Below, one piece after another: positions 5,585 to 10,689 of a stretch of DNA of 10,689 bases. The DNA is taken from contig JAHWYE010000058.1 of the NCBI GenBank assembly GCA_020028195.1, forward strand, positions 1-10,689, given 5' to 3'. A program made the position numbers and the translations under genes. Source of the DNA: Nitrospirota bacterium (GTDB lineage Bacteria > Nitrospirota > Nitrospiria > Nitrospirales > Nitrospiraceae). Each line of letters begins with the position of its first letter. Positions within the stretch are counted from its first letter, which is position 1. Under the pieces are notes generated by a model. That model worked only from the letters and a program-made list of their open reading frames with translations, was not told where the DNA came from and ran no database searches.

Positions 5585-7483
5585 ATGACCTACGAATTCA
5601 TTCCCCTGCTACCCTTCGCCGCGTTTCTGATCCTCGGCCTATTCGGCCACTGGATCAAGGACCGGGCGCATCTTGTCGCCGTGCCAGCGGTGATCGTGTC
5701 CTTCATCCTGTCGGTGCTCACATTCATGGATGTGGCCGGCGGACGACATACGTCGATTCCGCTCTACACCTGGGCGACATCCGGCGATCTTCGCATCGAG
5801 CTAGGTCTCTACGTGGACCGCCTCACCGCCGTTATGTTGCTGCTGGTCACGATCGTAAGTGGGCTGGTGCATGTCTACACGATCGGTTACATGCAGGGTG
5901 AGCGCGGCTATGCTCGGTTCTTCGCCTACATCGCGCTCTTCACCTTTTCCATGCTCATGCTGGTGATGGCCGACAATTTTCTCCAGTTGTTCATCTTCTG
6001 GGAGGCGGTCGGGCTCTGTTCTTATCTGCTCATCGGCCACTGGTATGAACGACCGTCCGCCTGTAGCGCTGCAACCAAGGCTTTTATCGTCAACCGGATC
6101 GGGGATTTCGGCTTCCTGTTGGGACTTTTGCTCGTCTACCTGACCTTCGGGTCCTTGGAATACCAGCAGGTGTTTGCTCAGGCGCCTGACATTGCCAAGG
6201 AAACGTTCAATCTACTCCGACTGATCGGAGGCCAATGGGAAGTCTCAACGCTCACTCTGATCTGCCTGCTGTTGTTCATGGGGGCGGTCGGCAAATCCGC
6301 CCAGGTTCCGCTCCACGTGTGGTTGCCGGACGCAATGGAAGGACCCACGCCGATCTCGGCGCTGATCCACGCTGCCACCATGGTGACTGCCGGCGTTTTC
6401 CTGGTAGCACGGCTGTCCCCGCTCTACAGCCTGTCGCCTGCGGCCATGGACGTGGTGGCCATCACCGGCGCGGCGACCATGGTGTTCGGTGCAACGATCG
6501 CGTTGACGCAATTCGACATCAAACGCATCGTCGCCTGGTCGACGGTCAGCCAGCTCGGCTACATGATGATGGCCTGCGGACTGGGCGCTTATGCAGCCGG
6601 CATCTACCACCTGCTCACTCACGGCGCCTTCAAGGCGCTCTTGTTCCTCTGTTGCGGGTCGGTGATCATCGCACTTCATCACGAGCAGGACATGCGCCGG
6701 ATGGGCGGGCTCAAGGACAAGCTGCCGGTGACCTACTGGACCTTTGTGATCGGCTCGCTGGCGCTGGCCGGCTTTCCACTGACGGCGGGATTTTTCAGCA
6801 AGGACGAGATCTTGGTTTCGGCCTGGTCGGCGGGGTCACTCGGAAAACTGTTGGCTTCGCTGGGACTGGCGACGGCGCTCCTGACGGCGTTCTACAGCTT
6901 CCGTCTCGTCTTCGTGGCCTTCTGGGGAGACTCTCGTGTGGACCCACACCATGCTGGGCATGTCCATGAACCCTCATGGACGATGACGGTTCCGCTCATG
7001 ATCCTGGCCGTGCTGAGCATCTCTACCGGCTACCTGGGAATCTCCGCCTTTCTCGCGCCAGCTTTCCCAGGCACCGCAAGCGAAAGTCACCATGACAGCC
7101 CCATCGCCATCGGCATCATGACGGCCGCCACGCTCATGGGCCTGATAGGTATCGCCGCTGCCTATGTCCTCTACGTCAAGTCGCCAGGACTGCCCGACCT
7201 GCTCGCGCAGCAGTGGCAGCAACTGTACCGTCTCTCATTCAATAAATGGTATGTGGACGAGGCCTACGACCGCATGCTGGTGCGACCGACAGTGCGACTG
7301 GCCGACCGTCTGTGGAGTGGGGTGGATGTCGCTGTGATCGATGGAGCCGTGAATGGGGTCGCCCGCGCGATCGCTTGGGGCGGGTGGCTGATGCGTCTGG
7401 TCCAGAGCGGCCAGACCCAGCATTATGCGCTCGGGATGACCGTCGGCGCGGTGCTCATTTTGACGGTGTATTTGTTGTTTTGA
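5585..7483 (+). CDS. nuoL: NADH-quinone oxidoreductase subunit L
   Basis: NuoL is the distal antiporter-like proton pump of the membrane arm. Its long lateral helix runs along the arm and contacts NuoM and NuoN. The 632-residue protein is close to the family length (E. coli 613), mostly membrane helices. Conserved pump residues are visible: Glu140 in FIFWEAVGLCSYLLIGHWYE, Lys237 in GAVGKSAQVPLHVWLPDA, His262 and Lys350 (THGAFKALLFL), and Lys406-Asp407 in FFSKDEIL. A His-rich loop (455-461) is present. The C-terminal part, including NKWYVDEAYDRMLVRP at about 553-568, should be the connection into the lateral helix, and YALGMTVGAVLILTVYLLF is the final anchor helix. The ATG lies just after the nuoK stop. 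TTTTGACAGTGT across the stop codon (7478-7489) nearly repeats TTTTGACGGTGT at 7458-7469. Confidence 0.97.
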   Translation: MTYEFIPLLPFAAFLILGLFGHWIKDRAHLVAVPAVIVSFILSVLTFMDVAGGRHTSIPLYTWATSGDLRIELGLYVDRLTAVMLLLVTIVSGLVHVYTIGYMQGERGYARFFAYIALFTFSMLMLVMADNFLQLFIFWEAVGLCSYLLIGHWYERPSACSAATKAFIVNRIGDFGFLLGLLLVYLTFGSLEYQQVFAQAPDIAKETFNLLRLIGGQWEVSTLTLICLLLFMGAVGKSAQVPLHVWLPDAMEGPTPISALIHAATMVTAGVFLVARLSPLYSLSPAAMDVVAITGAATMVFGATIALTQFDIKRIVAWSTVSQLGYMMMACGLGAYAAGIYHLLTHGAFKALLFLCCGSVIIALHHEQDMRRMGGLKDKLPVTYWTFVIGSLALAGFPLTAGFFSKDEILVSAWSAGSLGKLLASLGLATALLTAFYSFRLVFVAFWGDSRVDPHHAGHVHEPSWTMTVPLMILAVLSISTGYLGISAFLAPAFPGTASESHHDSPIAIGIMTAATLMGLIGIAAAYVLYVKSPGLPDLLAQQWQQLYRLSFNKWYVDEAYDRMLVRPTVRLADRLWSGVDVAVIDGAVNGVARAIAWGGWLMRLVQSGQTQHYALGMTVGAVLILTVYLLF

Positions 7484-7501
7484 CAGTGTCTATCAAGTTG
7501 A

Positions 7502-7578
7502 AAAGTCCAAACGTCATCAAGTGGGGGCGGAGAGACAGACTTCAGGCATGACTTTCGACTTGACGACCTTACGACTTT
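7502..7578. repeat. Inverted-repeat spacer between nuoL and nuoM
   Basis: The 108-base gap 7484-7591 contains no gene. Arms 7502-7522 and 7558-7578 are inverted repeats matching at 17 of 21 positions, separated by 35 bases. The left side is purine-rich (GTGGGGGCGGAGAGACAGAC). The right side is built from related words: GACTTTCGACTTGACGACC is followed by a further ACGACTTT. The right arm ends 13 bases before the nuoM ATG. No T-run follows, so this is not a normal terminator; a promoter cannot be recognised with confidence either. Confidence 0.65.
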
Positions 7579-7591
7579 AGAGACTACGGCG

Positions 7592-9175
7592 ATGAGCGAC
7601 ACTGCACTTCAGACAAGCGGCTTTCCCTGGCTGACAGCCGTCGTTTTCCTGCCGCTCGCCGGCGCGGTGCTGCTGTTTTTTGTAAAGGACGCCGCCGTGC
7701 GATGGACGGCTCTCGCCGTCGCCCTGGCAGACTTGGCTCTCTCATTCCCCCTGTTCTTCCTCTACGACCGATCAGCGACCGGCATGCAGTTCACCGAACG
7801 AGTCGCATGGATCGCCTCGCCGCCCATCAACTATGCCGTCGGCGTGGACGGTATCAGCCTCCCGCTGCTTCTGCTCACGACGCTCCTGACCCCGCTCTGC
7901 GTCCTCGTGTCCTGGCGGGCCATCGAGACCCGTCTCAGGGAATTCATGGCCACGATCCTGGTCATGGCCACCGCCATGCTGGGCGTCTTCGTGGCCCTGG
8001 ACTTCGTCCTCTTCTACGTGTTCTGGGAGGCCATGCTGATTCCGATGTACCTGCTTATCGGGGTCTGGGGAGGCCCGAACCGCCTGTACGCGGCGGTGAA
8101 GTTTTTCCTTTACACCCTCGCAGGCAGTGTCCTGCTCCTCATCGCGATCCTGGTGCTGTTCTTCCAGGGCGGCCACACTTTCGACATTCTGCTGCTGAGT
8201 AAGGCCGGGTATTCCCAGACCCTGCAGAACTGGCTCTTCTGGGCCTTCTTCATCGCTTTTGCCGTGAAGGTCCCGATGTTCCCGTTTCACACCTGGCTGC
8301 CGGACGCCCACGTGGAGGCGCCGACCGCGGGCAGCGTCTTCCTGGCCAGCGTGCTCCTCAAGATGGGAGCCTACGGGTTCCTGCGCTTCACGCTGCCCAT
8401 GCTCCCCGACGCGACGGCCGCGTTCACGCCGATCATGGTGGGCCTCTCGCTTATCGCGATCCTCTATGGCGCCTATATGGCGCTGGCCCAAGCCGACCTG
8501 AAAAAACTGATCGCCTACTCCAGCGTCAGCCACATGGGGTTCGTCACCCTCGGCATCTTCGCGCTCAACGCCCAAGGCATCGAGGGCGCGCTCATGCAGA
8601 TGATCAACCACGGGATCACCACCGGCGCGCTGTTCATCTGCGTCGGGATCATCTACGAACGGACGCACAGCCGCATGATCGCCGACAATTTCGGGCTGGC
8701 CAATCCGATGCCGCGCTACGCCACCTGTCTCGTGATTTTTGCTCTCTCGTCCCTGGGACTGCCCGGCACAAACAGTTTTGTGGGAGAGTTTCTGATCCTG
8801 ATCGGCACCTTTCTCTGGAACAAGGCCGCCGCGGTGGTTGCTTCGCTTGGGGTCATCCTGGCCGCCGCCTATCTGCTCTGGATGGTCCAACGGGTGGCCT
8901 TTGGGCCGACGGCCGGCCACAGCGCCCTACGGCTATCCGACCTCAACTGGCGCGAGATGACCATCATGGTCCCGCTGATCGTCCTCGTGTTCTGGATCGG
9001 ACTCTTCCCGAATCCCTTGTTGAAGGTGATGCACACCAGCGTGGATCACCTCATCGAGCAAGAGGATCAGGAGGACCGGGCCCTGGCCCGGCGCGACGCG
9101 CGAGAAATGCGCGAAAGGCGTGAAGCGCGAGACGGGCACGTCGCGCAAGTCTCGCTGAAAGCGAATAACAAATGA
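7592..9175 (+). CDS. nuoM: NADH-quinone oxidoreductase subunit M
   Basis: NuoM is the middle antiporter-like proton pump of complex I. The 527-residue protein has the family's buried charges: Glu146 in VFWEAMLIPMYLLIG, Lys226 in AFAVKVPMFPFHTWLPDAH, Lys257 in LLKMGAYG, and Glu399 in SFVGEFLILIG. These correspond to residues shown in E. coli to be needed for pumping, for example Glu144 and Lys234. About 14 helices are expected. After the last helix (IVLVFWIGLFPNPLL) comes an unusually charged tail of about 40 residues (488-527), rich in Glu, Asp and Arg, for example EDQEDRALARRDAREMRERR. Its coding DNA is full of hairpins. Only one nuoM is seen between nuoL and nuoN, so this is the ordinary L-M-N set. 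The stop overlaps the nuoN start by ATGA, a sign of coupled translation. Confidence 0.97.
   Translation: MSDTALQTSGFPWLTAVVFLPLAGAVLLFFVKDAAVRWTALAVALADLALSFPLFFLYDRSATGMQFTERVAWIASPPINYAVGVDGISLPLLLLTTLLTPLCVLVSWRAIETRLREFMATILVMATAMLGVFVALDFVLFYVFWEAMLIPMYLLIGVWGGPNRLYAAVKFFLYTLAGSVLLLIAILVLFFQGGHTFDILLLSKAGYSQTLQNWLFWAFFIAFAVKVPMFPFHTWLPDAHVEAPTAGSVFLASVLLKMGAYGFLRFTLPMLPDATAAFTPIMVGLSLIAILYGAYMALAQADLKKLIAYSSVSHMGFVTLGIFALNAQGIEGALMQMINHGITTGALFICVGIIYERTHSRMIADNFGLANPMPRYATCLVIFALSSLGLPGTNSFVGEFLILIGTFLWNKAAAVVASLGVILAAAYLLWMVQRVAFGPTAGHSALRLSDLNWREMTIMVPLIVLVFWIGLFPNPLLKVMHTSVDHLIEQEDQEDRALARRDAREMRERREARDGHVAQVSLKANNK
9076..9146. repeat. GC-rich hairpins inside the nuoM 3' end
   Basis: CCGGGCC (9076-9082) and GGCCCGG (9085-9091) form a perfect palindromic hairpin. 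Overlapping it, GCGCGACG (9091-9098) pairs with CGTCGCGC (9139-9146) over eight bases. Between them run words such as GCGCGAGA, GCGCGAAAGGCGTGAAGCGC, resembling the left half of the nuoF-nuoG spacer (GTGAAGCG, GCGAGAAGC). All of this is read as the charged NuoM tail. The structure lies just upstream of the nuoN start, so it could act on nuoM-nuoN coupling; that is inferred. Confidence 0.5.
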
Positions 9176-10653
9176 CGCTTCCACTGTCCGACATCCAGGC
9201 TGTGCTCCCCGAGCTGATCGTCGTGGCGGCGGCTTGCCTCGTCTTGGGGCTGGACCCCATCACGCCCCAGTCCAAGAAGACCTGGTTGGCCTGGTTGAGT
9301 TTGGGATCGCTCGTGCTGTGCGTCCCCATCACCATCTCGCAGATGGGCACGCGGGTGTCCGCGTTCAGCGATCTCGTGGTCCTGGACCCCTACGCGTGCT
9401 TCTGGAAACTCTTGCTGTATCTGGTGAGCGGGCTGACCATTCTGTTATCGCTGGCTTATCTGAAGGCGGAACGGATCAACCTGGGGGAGTATTACGGTTT
9501 TCTGCTCCTCTCGCTGTCCGGCATGATGATCATGGTCTCGGCCGTCGACCTGCTGACGATCTACCTGGGCACTGAGTTGATGTCGCTCTCCCTCTATGTG
9601 CTGGCCGGATTCAAGCGGTTCGAGGCGCGCTCGCTCGAGGCCTCGGCCAAGTATTTCGTGTTGGGCTCGTTCTCGTCCGGCATCCTATTGTATGGGATCT
9701 CGCTCCTCTTCGGCGTAGCCGGCAGCACCCGTCTCTCGGCCATTGCCGCAGCGGTCGCCAACCGTGGACTCGATGATCCCGCCCTGGTGCTGGCCATGAT
9801 CCTGCTGGTGGTGGGATTCGGCTTCAAGATCGCGGTCGTGCCGTTTCATATGTGGACCCCGGATGTGTACGAAGGGGCGCCTACGTCGGTCACCGCGTTC
9901 ATGGCGGTGGCATCCAAGGTAGCCAGCTTCGGCGCGTTCGTTCGCGTCTTTCTGGAAGGGCTCGGCGGACTTAAGGCCAACTGGTACGGGCTGTTCCTGG
10001 TCGTCTGCATCGCCACACTGGTCCTGGGGAACGTCGTCGCGATCGTGCAGACCAACATCAAACGGATGCTGGCCTATTCCAGCATCGCGCACGCCGGGTA
10101 TGCCCTCATCGGAATCGTGGTGGCCGGACAGGCCGACACGGAGGGAGCGGTTCGATCTGCCGGGCTGTCCAGCGTGATGCTGTATCTGGCAGTCTATGCC
10201 TTCATGACGCTTGGCGCGTTTGCAGTGGTCGCCATGCTCAGGAAGGGAGGCTTGGAGGGGGAAGAGATCGAAGACTTCACCGGGCTGGCCAAGCGGCAAC
10301 CGATCGCGGCGTTCCTGATGTTGGTGTTCATGGTGTCATTGGCCGGCATCCCGCCGACAGCCGGCTTCATCGGCAAGTTTTATCTGTTCCTGGCTGCCGT
10401 GAACGCCGGGTTGGCCTGGCTCGCAGTGATCGCCGTGCTCTTCGCCGCCGTCTCGGCCTATTACTATCTCCGTGTTGTGATGGTCATGTACATGCGGGAT
10501 CTGGACATCTCGGCCGGTCTCGCGCCACGATTTGCCTCTTCGCCGGCGATGACCGTCGTCCTTGCCTGCGCCATCGCCGGCGTGGTCATCCTCGGTCTCT
10601 ACCCAGACCCGCTCGTCTCCCTCACAACTTCCGCGGTGCTCACCCTGAAGTAG
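9172..10653 (+). CDS. nuoN: NADH-quinone oxidoreductase subunit N
   Basis: NuoN is the antiporter-like proton pump nearest the NuoH/J/K part of complex I. The 493-residue protein is close to the E. coli length (485). Key buried charges are present: Glu135 in YLGTELMSLSLYVLAGF, Lys219 in GFGFKIAVVPFHMWTPDVYE, Lys249 in VASKVASFGAF, and Lys402 in GFIGKFYLF. In E. coli, Glu133, Lys217, Lys247 and Lys395 fill the corresponding positions. The TNIKRMLAYSSIAHAGY segment (294-310) is another family signature. Roughly 14 helices are expected. The ATG lies inside the end of nuoM (ATGA overlap), so it is probably translated by re-initiation. nuoN is normally the last gene of the nuo operon, and the coding frame ends 36 bases before the window edge. 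Confidence 0.97.
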   Translation: MTLPLSDIQAVLPELIVVAAACLVLGLDPITPQSKKTWLAWLSLGSLVLCVPITISQMGTRVSAFSDLVVLDPYACFWKLLLYLVSGLTILLSLAYLKAERINLGEYYGFLLLSLSGMMIMVSAVDLLTIYLGTELMSLSLYVLAGFKRFEARSLEASAKYFVLGSFSSGILLYGISLLFGVAGSTRLSAIAAAVANRGLDDPALVLAMILLVVGFGFKIAVVPFHMWTPDVYEGAPTSVTAFMAVASKVASFGAFVRVFLEGLGGLKANWYGLFLVVCIATLVLGNVVAIVQTNIKRMLAYSSIAHAGYALIGIVVAGQADTEGAVRSAGLSSVMLYLAVYAFMTLGAFAVVAMLRKGGLEGEEIEDFTGLAKRQPIAAFLMLVFMVSLAGIPPTAGFIGKFYLFLAAVNAGLAWLAVIAVLFAAVSAYYYLRVVMVMYMRDLDISAGLAPRFASSPAMTVVLACAIAGVVILGLYPDPLVSLTTSAVLTLK

Positions 10654-10689
10654 ACCGTCATTCTTCACTTTTCCCCTTTTCCTGGCGCC
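10654..10689. other. Non-coding trailer after nuoN with pyrimidine tract
   Basis: The 36 bases after the nuoN stop hold a long pyrimidine-rich run, mainly TTCTTCACTTTTCCCCTTTT at 10661-10680. This composition resembles one half of the spacers found earlier in the operon. The window ends before any matching arm or terminator could be seen, so no function is assigned. Confidence 0.4.

Noticed and set aside
7772..8920. Long open frame on the - strand (382 codons) opposite nuoM
   Set aside because: It lies wholly within nuoM in a GC-rich region, and its product is a low-complexity Gly/Arg/Glu/His/Asp-rich chain with no domain. It is the expected shadow of a membrane-protein gene rich in hydrophobic codons.
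5585..10653. Variant complex I with two NuoM copies (a form reported from some Nitrospira and other bacteria)
   Set aside because: One NuoL, one NuoM and one NuoN are present, each with its own family signatures, so this is the standard set.

Overview
The window is a segment of one operon, read left to right on the + strand. It encodes the distal half of respiratory complex I (proton-pumping NADH:quinone oxidoreductase, type I NDH): the last codons of nuoF, then nuoG, nuoH, nuoI, nuoJ, nuoK, nuoL, nuoM and nuoN. All eight full genes are recognised from strong family motifs, and no unrelated gene is seen on either strand. GC-rich coding DNA, protein style (for example the GPMEVGP loop in NuoH) and spacers built from short repeated words suggest a Nitrospirota bacterium close to Nitrospira. 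That assignment is from memory of the group and is only moderately secure.

Layout: nuoF tail (to 100); 112-base spacer; nuoG (213-2831, electron-input subunit with Fe-S clusters); spacer; nuoH (2928-3998, quinone-site membrane subunit); spacer; nuoI (4087-4626, two 4Fe-4S clusters) and nuoJ (4633-5190), 6 bases apart; spacer; nuoK (5278-5580) and nuoL (5585-7483), 4 bases apart; spacer; nuoM (7592-9175) and nuoN (9172-10653), overlapping by 4 bases; 36 trailing bases. The genes thus form blocks F | G | H | IJ | KL | MN. Each block boundary holds an inverted-repeat spacer of about 65-110 bases, while genes inside a block are tightly coupled.

Function: NuoF and NuoG take electrons from NADH and pass them along Fe-S clusters to NuoI and then to quinone at the NuoH interface. 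NuoH, J and K link quinone chemistry to the three antiporter-like pumps NuoL, M and N, whose key Glu and Lys residues are all present. The complex therefore looks catalytically normal. In a nitrite or ammonia oxidiser such an enzyme might also run in reverse to make NADH, but nothing in this sequence shows that.

The unusual signals are these. The nuoG reading frame appears to be shifted just before its end, because a family-like C-terminus (YRSTQVKVERI) lies in another frame. Inverted repeats fill all five non-coding spacers. Short words overlapping stop codons recur directly and inverted in the following spacer. NuoM has a highly charged tail encoded by hairpin-rich DNA. I found no clearly new protein system here.
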